A stretch of 64,000 bases of DNA from Vibrio coralliirubri (GTDB lineage: Bacteria > Pseudomonadota > Gammaproteobacteria > Enterobacterales > Vibrionaceae), in assembly GCF_024347375.1 (NCBI RefSeq), contig NZ_AP025470.1, forward strand, positions 1,302,001 through 1,366,000, given 5' to 3'. The translations under genes were made by a program, and so were the position numbers. The notes below the pieces were generated by a model. It worked only from the letters and a program-made list of their open reading frames with translations. It made no database searches and was not told the DNA's origin. Positions 53,072 through 61,097 of this stretch are shown piece by piece; positions within the stretch are counted from its first letter, which is position 1; each line of letters opens with the position of its first letter.

Positions 53072-55435
53072 CTAGAACAAACCCAACTGCTGCCCACTGA
53101 CTCTTTCAAAATCTAAACCGATGAAGGGCAGGATTGCCTCTGCGACCGGTTTAATCTGCTTGTCGATGTAATGCTGATAATCGATACCACTCTTTAAATA
53201 CTCCTTGGGCTCAGGACCACTCAGAGTAATCAAATACTCAATACGTCCTTTGTTTTGGTATTGAAGAGGGCGTCCTAACTGAGCATTGATCTCATCGGCC
53301 ATACGAGCTGCGCGAACCTGTGGCGGAATGTTCTTTTGGTATTCGTGTAATTTGCGGCGTAAGCGCTTTTGATACACCAATAAATCATCATGCTTGCCAG
53401 CAGAGGTTTCATCAACAAACTGTCTGACATAGTCGGTCGGATCTTGGTCGTGAAACACCATCTCATACAAGGTTTGTTGGAATTGCTGTGCGAGAGGTGT
53501 CCAATCGGTGCGTGCACTCTCAAGCCCTTTAAATATGATCTTCTCTTTATCGCCTTGAGTGATTAATCCGGCATAACGTTTCTTCGAGCCCGTTTCTGAA
53601 CCTCTAATGGTCGGCATTAGAAACTTGCGATAGTGAGTCTCGTATTCAAGTTCAAGTATTGAGGTTAGGTTGTGGGTCTCTTTTAAGTGATTCGTCCACC
53701 AATCGTTGATGTAAGCGACCAGTCTATTCCCGATTTCGTCTGCTTTTTGCTGATCATAACTGCCGTTCAGAGACACGAAGGTTGAATCGGTATCGCCGTA
53801 AATTACTTGATAGCCTTTGTCTTCGATCAGAACTTTAGTCTGCTTCATGATCTCATGCCCGCGCATGGTAATTGAAGACGCTAACCGGGTATCGAAGAAA
53901 CGACAACCAGACGAACCTAACACACCATAGAATGAGTTCATGATGATCTTAATCGCCTGAGAGAACGCTTTCTCGTTGTTCTTCTTCGCCACATCACGTG
54001 CAGCCCAGAGGTTTTCGATCATCTCGGGCAAGAAGTGTTTAGAGCGGTGGAATTGCCCACCTCGAAAGCCATCAACGGCTTGGTCTTCTGCTGGACCTAG
54101 TTCCAGCTTCAGCCCTTCAATAAGTCCCATAGGGTCAATCAGAAACGAGCGAATGATCGATGGATACAGGCTCTTAAAATCGAGTACCAAAACCGAGTCG
54201 TACAGATTGGGAATTGAATCCATCACGTAGCCGCCGGGGCTCGCGATCCAATTCTCTGGCTCTAAGTTCGGTGCGACATAACCCGCTCTGTGGATTTGAG
54301 GCAGATATAAGTTAGTAAAGGCAGCAACCGAGCCACCAACGCGGTCCAGTTCGACACCGGTTAATCGCGAGCGCTCAATTGCGAAGTCGAGTAGGTGAGT
54401 GTGTTCGAAGATACGATTTACTAGCACGCAGTCTTGAAGGTTATACTTGGCGAGTGAAGGTTTATCAAACTTAAACATTCGGTTTATCTCATCCATACGG
54501 TCGTGAACGTTATGGATGTCTTTGCCTTCACCAAGCAGTTCTTGTGATACCGACTCAAGCGACCAAGAACGGAAGTGGTAGGTCGCTGTCTTGAGCATAT
54601 CGATACCATCCAAGACAACGCGCCCTGGAATCGTGATAAAACCTTGTTGATTTTGAGCGGAACTGCGGAAAAAGCTCGGTTGGTTGTCTCTGCCGATGTT
54701 GAGCTTCACTTCGTTCCATTCTGAACGTTTGTGCAGTAGCCTAAAATCGAAGTCGATAACGTTCCAACCAATGATGATGTCAGGATCAAATTCAGAGAAC
54801 CAAGCTATCATTGCTTCGAGTAGCGCTTTCTCGTTGGCAACCCATTGGATATTGGTTTCAGCTTGTTGTGCTTCGCCGACCATGATCACTCGGCTGTCCA
54901 TTAGGCTGTCTAGGCCAATTGAATAAAGCACGCCTTTTTCCGAACACTCAATATCAAGCGAGACCACAGATAGACTGGGTAAGTAATCACCTGCTCGGCA
55001 TTTTGCGTTTGAGACTCGACGGTGCTGATTTTTTTGCACAGCAGATCCGGTGAACTCAATACTTCCCTTGATAAACCGTTCCATTAAGAATCGATCGGCG
55101 AGTCGAATATCGCTTTCAAAGGTTTGGATTTCTTCGTTGTGAAAGGCTTGCGCTAAACCAAAGCTGCTTCTCGACAGTGAGGTGTAACACGCGGCGAGAG
55201 GTGTTTGCTCGAATGTGGCTAATTCTAGAGGCTTAAATTGGCAATCGATCGACTCTTTCGCTGCGATTGCCTGACATGCTTCAACGTCAGATTGAGCAAC
55301 AAAAAATACCGGTTTTTCATTTTGAATCGTCAGCAGAGTAGGGCCTTGAGGGGTGCTTAACCACAAGTCGATTTGTGTGCGCCCTGAAAAATCTCTTGCT
55401 TGTCTTGTGAGTACAAAGCCTTGCTGAATATCCAA
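53072..55435 (-). CDS. polB: DNA polymerase II
   Basis: Family B DNA polymerase of 787 residues for SOS-linked repair and translesion synthesis. The 3'-5' exonuclease has LSVVSLDIECSEKG (Exo I), IIIGWNVIDFDFRLL (Exo II) and YNLQDCVLVNRIF (Exo III). The polymerase part has VLVLDFKSLYPSIIRSF (motif A), KIIMNSFYGVLGSSGCRFFD (motif B) and YGDTDSTFVSL (motif C). The length matches E. coli Pol II (783). No LexA box was found by eye in the 425-bp upstream region. Confidence 0.95.
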   Translation of the reverse strand: MDIQQGFVLTRQARDFSGRTQIDLWLSTPQGPTLLTIQNEKPVFFVAQSDVEACQAIAAKESIDCQFKPLELATFEQTPLAACYTSLSRSSFGLAQAFHNEEIQTFESDIRLADRFLMERFIKGSIEFTGSAVQKNQHRRVSNAKCRAGDYLPSLSVVSLDIECSEKGVLYSIGLDSLMDSRVIMVGEAQQAETNIQWVANEKALLEAMIAWFSEFDPDIIIGWNVIDFDFRLLHKRSEWNEVKLNIGRDNQPSFFRSSAQNQQGFITIPGRVVLDGIDMLKTATYHFRSWSLESVSQELLGEGKDIHNVHDRMDEINRMFKFDKPSLAKYNLQDCVLVNRIFEHTHLLDFAIERSRLTGVELDRVGGSVAAFTNLYLPQIHRAGYVAPNLEPENWIASPGGYVMDSIPNLYDSVLVLDFKSLYPSIIRSFLIDPMGLIEGLKLELGPAEDQAVDGFRGGQFHRSKHFLPEMIENLWAARDVAKKNNEKAFSQAIKIIMNSFYGVLGSSGCRFFDTRLASSITMRGHEIMKQTKVLIEDKGYQVIYGDTDSTFVSLNGSYDQQKADEIGNRLVAYINDWWTNHLKETHNLTSILELEYETHYRKFLMPTIRGSETGSKKRYAGLITQGDKEKIIFKGLESARTDWTPLAQQFQQTLYEMVFHDQDPTDYVRQFVDETSAGKHDDLLVYQKRLRRKLHEYQKNIPPQVRAARMADEINAQLGRPLQYQNKGRIEYLITLSGPEPKEYLKSGIDYQHYIDKQIKPVAEAILPFIGLDFERVSGQQLGLF

Positions 55436-55861
55436 TGTAGTAACCTATTGAAATGGGGAATCGAATACTACCACCTAGCGACCCTCTGCGCACAACAGGC
55501 AGTAAAAATACTAACTAAATTCTAGTTAGTAGAGGCGAATAACGGGACTCTATAAGCAAATAAGTGAAATTGTCGCGAATGGTTATTCAATGGTATTGAA
55601 AATATCTTTATCTTATGTAATTTTATTGGGTGTTGTTTTAACTGGTTGATTTTTAGAAAAAGCTTGTTGTTTTAGTTAGCTTATTTGTTAATAAGTACTT
55701 GCTAAAGTTCGTGTTTCAGCACATATTCAACAGAGCTTTTTTTTAGTAATTAAGTTAAGATGTACTCAATGCTGCGATCCACTGTTCCTTTGTTCAATTG
55801 TTTCAAACAGATGAAATGACACAGTGGTTGCAGAGCCAATTAATAGTGTGGAGATACAAGT
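55436..55861. other. AT-rich divergent region between polB and uvrY
   Basis: About 425 bp with long T- and A-runs. It contains a short hairpin (CTAACTA at 55511, TAGTTAG at 55523). No gene or named operator is visible; it should hold the promoters of polB and uvrY. Confidence 0.5.
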
Positions 55862-56506
55862 TTGATAAATGTTTTCCTTGTAGATGATCACGAGCTGGTT
55901 CGCACAGGGATACGACGTATTATTGAAGACGTCCGTGGAATGAACGTAGCAGGGGAAGCTGAAAGCGGTGAAGATGCTGCAAAATGGTGTCGTACTAACA
56001 ATACTGACGTTATTTTGATGGATATGAATATGCCTGGTATTGGTGGCTTAGAAGCAACCAAGAAGATCTTGCGTTTCAACCCTGATGTTAAAATCATCGT
56101 TTTAACTGTTCATACGGAAAATCCGTTTCCAACTAAAGTGATGCAAGCTGGAGCTGCTGGTTACCTTACTAAAGGGGCAGGTCCGGATGAAATGGTAAAT
56201 GCAATTCGAGTGGTTAATAGTGGCCAACGATACATTTCACCAGAAATTGCGCAGCAGATGGCTTTGAGCCAATTCTCGCCTGCGTCTGAAAATCCATTCG
56301 CAGACTTATCTGAACGTGAACTTCAAATCATGATGATGATTACTAAAGGTCAGAAAGTGACGGATATTTCAGAACAACTCAATCTAAGTCCTAAAACAGT
56401 CAACAGTTACCGCTACCGCTTGTTCAGTAAGCTGGATATCAGTGGCGATGTAGAGCTGACGCATTTAGCGATTAGACATGGAATGTTAGACACTGAGACC
56501 CTTTAA
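55862..56506 (+). CDS. uvrY: UvrY/VarA/GacA response regulator
   Basis: LuxR/NarL-type response regulator that, in vibrios (as VarA), activates the csr small RNAs and controls virulence and metabolism. The 214-residue protein has a receiver with MINVFLVDDHELVRTGI, phospho-acceptor Asp54 and LTKGA, and a C-terminal HTH (about 145-205; LSERELQIMMMITKGQK, LNLSPKTVNSYRYRLF). It starts at TTG 55862 with GGAGA about 8 nt before it. uvrC follows after 15 bp, the conserved uvrY-uvrC arrangement. The cognate kinase (BarA/VarS) is elsewhere. Confidence 0.96.
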   Translation: MINVFLVDDHELVRTGIRRIIEDVRGMNVAGEAESGEDAAKWCRTNNTDVILMDMNMPGIGGLEATKKILRFNPDVKIIVLTVHTENPFPTKVMQAGAAGYLTKGAGPDEMVNAIRVVNSGQRYISPEIAQQMALSQFSPASENPFADLSERELQIMMMITKGQKVTDISEQLNLSPKTVNSYRYRLFSKLDISGDVELTHLAIRHGMLDTETL

Positions 56507-56521
56507 CACTGAGATCGTATA

Positions 56522-58354
56522 GTGACCAACTTGTTTGACTCAGTCTCATTCCTCAAGACAGTAACAGAGCAGCCCGGCGTTTATCGAATGTATAACGCCG
56601 AGGCTGTCGTTATTTACGTCGGTAAAGCTAAGAACCTCAAAAAACGCCTTTCCAGTTATTTCCGTAAAAAAGTCGACAGTGAAAAAACACGCGCTCTAGT
56701 CAGTAATATTGACAAGATCGATGTCACTGTAACGCACACGGAAACAGAAGCGCTCATTCTTGAGCACAACTACATCAAGCAGTACTTGCCTAAATACAAC
56801 GTACTTTTGCGTGATGATAAGTCGTACCCTTATATTTTTATTAGCGGTCACAAGCATCCTCGTTTGTCGATGCACCGTGGTGCTAAGAAGAAAAAGGGCG
56901 AATATTTTGGTCCTTACCCTGATTCCGGCGCTGTGCGTGAGACGCTACACCTAATCCAAAAGATTTTCCCTGCCCGCCAGTGTGAAGATACGGTTTATGC
57001 CAATAGAACGCGCCCGTGTTTGATGTATCAGATTGGTCGTTGTGCTGCGCCTTGTGTCAGCTCAATCATCTCTGATGAAGAGTACAGTGAACTTATCGAC
57101 TACGTTCGTCTATTCCTGCAAGGGAAGGATAAGCTAGTCCTTGAGACGCTCATCGACAAAATGGACACAGCAAGCCGTGAGCTTCGTTTTGAACAAGCTG
57201 CCGCTTTCCGTGACCAAATCCAAGCGATTCGACGTGTGCAAGAACAACAATACGTATCTGACGATTCAATGGAAGATATGGACGTGTTGGGCTTTGCTCA
57301 AGAGAATGGCGTAGCGTGTATTCATATCTTGATGATTCGCCAAGGCAAGGTTTTAGGCAGTAGAAGCCATTTCCCTAAAATTCCAAACAATACGGTGCGA
57401 GAAGAGGTCTTTTCGAGCTTTTTAAGCCAATACTATCTTGCGCATAATGAAGCGAGAACCATCCCAACCCGTTTGATTCTCAATGCCGATTTGATGGAAG
57501 ATGTCACACCGATTCAAGAAGCCTTGTGTGAAGTGGCGGGGCGTAAGATTCACTTCAATACCAACCCTTCTGGTACTCGAGGTCGTTACCTTAAATTGTC
57601 GAATACCAATGCATTGACGGCTATTACCACCAAGATTAATCACAAGATGACGATTAATCAGCGCTTCAAAGAGCTTCAAGAAGTGCTGTCGATGGATGCT
57701 ATCAAGCGCATGGAATGTTTCGATATCAGTCATACCATGGGTGAAAGCACTATTGCATCGTGTGTGGTATTCAATCAAGAAGGCCCGGTGAAACCGGAGT
57801 ACCGTCGTTACAACATCACCGGCATTACAGGTGGTGATGATTACGCAGCGATGGCTCAGGCGCTTGAGAGACGTTATTCGAAGCAACTCGATGTCGACAA
57901 GATCCCAGACATCATCTTTATCGATGGTGGTAAAGGTCAGCTAAACCGTGCTCATGAGATCATTTCTCAATATTGGGGGGATTGGCCGTTTAGACCAAGA
58001 ATGATGGGTATTGCGAAAGGGGTAACGCGTAAACCGGGTTTAGAAACCTTAGTAACCCTTGAAGGTGAAGAGTTTAACTTACCTAGCGATGCGCCAGCAC
58101 TGCACCTTATCCAACATATTCGTGATGAAAGCCATAATCATGCGATTGCAGGGCACAGGGCGAAACGTGGTAAAACGCGCAGAACCAGTGCTTTGGAAGG
58201 AATTGAAGGGGTAGGGCCTAAACGTCGTCAAGCTTTGCTGAAATATATGGGTGGCTTACAAGAACTTAAGCGTGCAACTGTCGAAGAAATAGCCAAAGTG
58301 CCGGGCATTAGTCATTCTTTGGCAGAAAACATTTATCAAGCATTGAAACAATAG
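56522..58354 (+). CDS. uvrC: UvrC, excinuclease ABC subunit C
   Basis: Makes both incisions in nucleotide excision repair. The 610-residue protein has an N-terminal GIY-YIG domain ([20 protein letters not shown]), the Cys-rich region [14 protein letters not shown], a UVR domain (about 200-240; [17 protein letters not shown]), an RNase H-like core with [11 protein letters not shown] and [11 protein letters not shown], and two C-terminal HhH motifs ([13 protein letters not shown]). GTG at 56522 is the start. Co-transcribed with uvrY. Confidence 0.97.
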   Translation: MTNLFDSVSFLKTVTEQPGVYRMYNAEAVVIYVGKAKNLKKRLSSYFRKKVDSEKTRALVSNIDKIDVTVTHTETEALILEHNYIKQYLPKYNVLLRDDKSYPYIFISGHKHPRLSMHRGAKKKKGEYFGPYPDSGAVRETLHLIQKIFPARQCEDTVYANRTRPCLMYQIGRCAAPCVSSIISDEEYSELIDYVRLFLQGKDKLVLETLIDKMDTASRELRFEQAAAFRDQIQAIRRVQEQQYVSDDSMEDMDVLGFAQENGVACIHILMIRQGKVLGSRSHFPKIPNNTVREEVFSSFLSQYYLAHNEARTIPTRLILNADLMEDVTPIQEALCEVAGRKIHFNTNPSGTRGRYLKLSNTNALTAITTKINHKMTINQRFKELQEVLSMDAIKRMECFDISHTMGESTIASCVVFNQEGPVKPEYRRYNITGITGGDDYAAMAQALERRYSKQLDVDKIPDIIFIDGGKGQLNRAHEIISQYWGDWPFRPRMMGIAKGVTRKPGLETLVTLEGEEFNLPSDAPALHLIQHIRDESHNHAIAGHRAKRGKTRRTSALEGIEGVGPKRRQALLKYMGGLQELKRATVEEIAKVPGISHSLAENIYQALKQ

Positions 58355-58400
58355 TAAAAATCCCGCACCATTAAAGCGCAATTAATAAGAGCCCAATAAT

Positions 58401-58958
58401 ATGCGTTTGAATATACCTAACATTTTGTCCTTACTGAGACTATTTTTGATCCCAGTATTCGTTGTCGTTTTCTATCTACCTTATCAATGGGCTCCTTTCG
58501 CTGCTGCGATGGTGTTTTGGGTAGCCGGTTTCACTGATTGGCTAGATGGCATGCTAGCTCGTAAGTTAGGGCAAACGTCTCGCTTCGGTGCCTTCATTGA
58601 CCCTGTGGCTGACAAAGTGTTGGTCGCTACGGCTCTTATCCTGATTACAGAGCATTACCACTCGATTTGGATAACTATCCCAGCGGTGACCATGATTGCT
58701 CGTGAGATCATTATTTCAGCGCTTCGTGAGTGGATGGCTGAAATCGGCAAACGCGCAAGTGTTGCGGTATCTTGGGTTGGTAAAGTAAAAACGGTTTCTC
58801 AGATGTTCGCTCTTTGGGTGCTTATCTGGAGATACGACGATTGGATGGTATGGGTAGGTTACATTGCACTGTATGTCGCTACCGTTCTTACTTATTGGTC
58901 AATGGCACAATACTTGATGGCTGCCAAAGACGATTTGTTAGACGAAAAACATCATTGA
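58401..58958 (+). CDS. pgsA: PgsA, phosphatidylglycerophosphate synthase
   Basis: Inner-membrane CDP-alcohol phosphatidyltransferase that makes phosphatidylglycerol phosphate. The 185-residue protein has the start [20 protein letters not shown] and the CDP-alcohol motif with Asp-Gly, Ala-Arg, Gly and two Asp residues between DWLDGMLAR and [11 protein letters not shown] (about residues 46-72). Four TM helices follow. Third gene of the uvrY-uvrC-pgsA cluster, followed by a terminator and the tRNAs, as in E. coli. Confidence 0.96.
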   Translation: MRLNIPNILSLLRLFLIPVFVVVFYLPYQWAPFAAAMVFWVAGFTDWLDGMLARKLGQTSRFGAFIDPVADKVLVATALILITEHYHSIWITIPAVTMIAREIIISALREWMAEIGKRASVAVSWVGKVKTVSQMFALWVLIWRYDDWMVWVGYIALYVATVLTYWSMAQYLMAAKDDLLDEKHH

Positions 58959-58963
58959 TGAAG

Positions 58964-58987
58964 AAGCGAGCTGAGGCTCGCTTTTTT
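58964..58987 (+). terminator. Terminator after pgsA
   Basis: AAGCGAGC and GCTCGCTT pair around TGAG and run into T6. Confidence 0.85.
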
Positions 58988-59145
58988 GATCTTTAACCTA
59001 AGGTTAAGTTATCAATAGTGGATATCTAATGTGATATAGATCTCCTTTGAATAACCCGCTCACAGTGTGTTTTGAACATAAAGTCAGCTATTTGGCCTGT
59101 TTCGTATGAAATCTATTCAAACGAATTAAAAATACAAAAATATTA

Positions 59146-59173
59146 TTGACTCAATCGTCTGAATCCGTAGAAT
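59146..59173 (+). promoter_or_regulatory. Promoter of the tRNA cluster
   Basis: TTGACT, a 16-bp spacer and TAGAAT, followed by GCATCCC, a GC-rich discriminator. It lies about 50 bp upstream of tRNA-Cys. Confidence 0.7.
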
Positions 59174-59224
59174 GCATCCCGTACCCAAGAGGATGGCAAT
59201 GAGCGATTCGATTGGAGTTACTAA

Positions 59225-59298
59225 GGCGCCTTGGCAGAGTGGCTATGCAGCGGATTGCAAATCCGTGGACCTCGGTTCGACTCCGGGAGGCGCCTCCA
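59225..59298 (+). tRNA. tRNA-Cys(GCA)
   Basis: 74 nt. Acceptor GGCGCCT pairs with AGGCGCC, discriminator T, CCA encoded; anticodon loop TTGCAAA with anticodon GCA. First tRNA of the cluster. Confidence 0.97.
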
Positions 59299-59334
59299 TT
59301 CTCTCTTTCTTCTAGAAAGAAGTTGAATGAAAAT

Positions 59335-59410
59335 GCGATACTAGCTCAGTTGGTAGAGCGCAACCTTGCCAAGGTTGAGGTCATCGGTTCGAACCCGATG
59401 TATCGCTCCA
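59335..59410 (+). tRNA. tRNA-Gly(GCC), copy 1
   Basis: 76 nt. Acceptor GCGATAC / GTATCGC, anticodon loop TTGCCAA with anticodon GCC, T arm TCGGTTCGAACCCGA, CCA encoded. Identical to the copy at 59610. Confidence 0.97.
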
Positions 59411-59490
59411 AATTTTGTAATGTTGATTGGCGTCAGCATTAAGATGGTGTTTTACTTTTCAGTAATCGGCATCGCAATAAAGAATTGCGT

Positions 59491-59577
59491 GCCCTGGTGG
59501 TGGAATTGGTAGACACAAGGGATTTAAAATCCCTCGGCGTTCGCGCTGTGCCGGTTCAAGTCCGGCCCGGGGCACCA
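59491..59577 (+). tRNA. tRNA-Leu(TAA)
   Basis: 87-nt class II tRNA with a long variable arm. Acceptor GCCCTGG pairs with CCGGGGC, anticodon loop TTTAAAA with anticodon TAA, CCA encoded. Confidence 0.97.
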
Positions 59578-59609
59578 TCTATTAAAGTCTTTATCTCGAT
59601 AAAGCAAAT

Positions 59610-59685
59610 GCGATACTAGCTCAGTTGGTAGAGCGCAACCTTGCCAAGGTTGAGGTCATCGGTTCGAACCCGATGTATCGCTCCA
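59610..59685 (+). tRNA. tRNA-Gly(GCC), copy 2
   Basis: 76 nt, identical to the copy at 59335, including part of the 5' flank (AAATGCGATA). It probably arose by local duplication. Confidence 0.97.
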
Positions 59686-59692
59686 AATTAAG

Positions 59693-59722
59693 AAGCCCGA
59701 ACAGAAATGTTCGGGCTTTTTG
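59693..59722 (+). terminator. Terminator of the tRNA cluster
   Basis: AAGCCCGAACA, GAAA tetraloop, TGTTCGGGCTT and T5, 8 bp after the last tRNA. Confidence 0.9.
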
Positions 59723-59846
59723 GTTTCTGGCGTTTAGCTTTTACGTTTAAGAACTCTTGTTGTTCGAATCCGCGCTAAAAATTCATTTCTATTTTGCCTC
59801 AAAATTTCGCAATCAAGTTCGTTTAAGTAAGTTAGTTTTTAAAAGC

Positions 59847-60210
59847 GAGATTCCCTATGAACTCGTGCCTCGTGCTAGGGAATGACGGAAACGCGGACAG
59901 GTGATTAACTTTCGATTCCTTTATCTGTGTAGTGAACTTTGTTGGTTTCAACGTGAGCTTCCCTATGAACTCGTGCCTCGTGCTAGGGAATGACGGAAAC
60001 GCGGACAGGTGATTAACTTTCGATTCCTTTATCTGTGTAGTGAACTCTGTTGGTTTCAGGGTGAGATTCCCTATGAACTCGTTCCTCGTACTAGGGAATG
60101 ACGTAAATGTGGGCCGGTAATTAACTTTTCATTCCTTTATTGTGTAGTGAACTCTGTTGGTTTCAGTGTGATATTTCCTATGAACTCGTTCCTCGTACTA
60201 GGGAATGACG
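59847..60210 (+). repeat. Tandem 108-bp repeats (three full units and a partial fourth)
   Basis: Units begin at 59847, 59955, 60063 and 60170 (period 107-108 bp). Units 1 and 2 are nearly identical; unit 3 differs more, and unit 4 is cut after about 41 bp. Each unit starts with a 41-nt hairpin element (TTCCCTA / TAGGGAA stem) followed by a spacer with GATTCCTTTAT and GTGTAGTGAACT. No ORF runs through it. It lies just downstream of the tRNA cluster. Confidence 0.9.
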
Positions 60211-60301
60211 GAAAGGTACCATGGCTCAAAGCTTATCTAGCAACGTTTATAATCCCACGTCGTCATCCTCGGGCGTGAGGAACGAGCGAACCGGGGATCT
60301 C
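60170..60301. repeat. Paired inverted 41-nt hairpin elements, first pair
   Basis: A plus-oriented element (60170-60210) and a minus-oriented element (60261-60301) stand 50 bp apart. The intervening DNA is similar to that of the second pair, so the whole was duplicated. Confidence 0.8.
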
Positions 60302-60382
60302 TTACCGCTTACTGATTAACTTGTGTTTAATCTATTGCATCAGGTAATTTCTTTAATAAAGCCATACGTCGACATGTTGATC

Positions 60383-60516
60383 GGGACTCCCTATGCACTC
60401 GTTCCTCATTCTAGGGAATGACGTAAAGGCGCCACAGCCTCAAAGCCATCACTAACACTGCCTATATACTTGTGTCGTCATCCTCGGGCATGAGGAACGA
60501 ATGAACCGGGGATCTC
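60383..60516. repeat. Paired inverted 41-nt hairpin elements, second pair
   Basis: A plus-oriented element (60383-60423) and a minus-oriented one (60476-60516) with spacer similar to that of the first pair (AAAGG..GC.CAAAGC). The layout resembles BIME-type paired palindromes. Confidence 0.8.
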
Positions 60517-61097
60517 TTTCCAAAACGATAGTGTTGACGATATTTACAGCAATTGCTTAGCCGCACCTGCTATTTATCAAGCTATTATTAAAAACTATTG
60601 GTCGTTCATTTCACTTTATGTTACTTTCCCGCGCAATCTCGGAATGAACAATGTTCAAGAAGAGCAACGATTGCTTCTGGGGGATACGCGTAGTGACCAT
60701 TCTTGCTGATTGGGACATTACGTAGGGTAGGTATTGGCTAGTCCTTTAGCTGATAGACGGGATACTTATGGCGCAGTTCGCCATGTTAATGGGAAACCCA
60801 ACATTGAACACACTAATTACAACATTGCTAATCAGCTCTGCATTTCCAAAGGGACCAGCTCCTCATAGCTGTCCGATCCTGCAAAAATGTCCAATTCTTC
60901 AAAACAGTAGCATTACTGAACCTTGAGCTCACGCTAACAATTTATCGCTGTCTTAAGACGGCTTAATTTCGTATTCGTCATTTGACTTATGCGAGCGTAC
61001 AGCTATATCTCATTTCTAGACAATACGCGTACTTCACGATGAACTCTCTCCAAATTTAACGAGAGGTGGTGGGTAATTGCGTCTGATGGAGGTGAGT
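60517..61097. other. Long leader region of the diaminobutyrate gene
   Basis: About 580 bp with no gene I can support. It holds a small hairpin (ATGTTAATGGG / CCCAACAT near 60785-60805), the AraC-type direct repeat described separately, and the GGAGG RBS of the next gene. Confidence 0.5.
60870..60905 (+). promoter_or_regulatory. AraC-type direct repeat
   Basis: TGTCCGATCCTGCAAAA (60870) and TGTCCAATTCTTCAAAA (60889) match at 13 of 17 positions, offset by 19 bp. The TGTC..T..T.CAA pattern is typical of AraC/XylS-family half-sites. It lies about 190 bp before the start codon. The regulator is not in the window. Confidence 0.5.

Noticed and set aside
55436..55861. LexA box before polB
   Set aside because: No CTGT-N8-ACAG palindrome was visible by eye in the divergent region.
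59212..59442. 76-residue frame across tRNA-Cys and tRNA-Gly
   Set aside because: It runs through two functional tRNA genes, so it is not coding.
59847..60516. Regularly repeated sequence that might be a CRISPR array
   Set aside because: Repeats are 108 bp with conserved, not unique, spacers; no cas genes, and orientation changes within the array.
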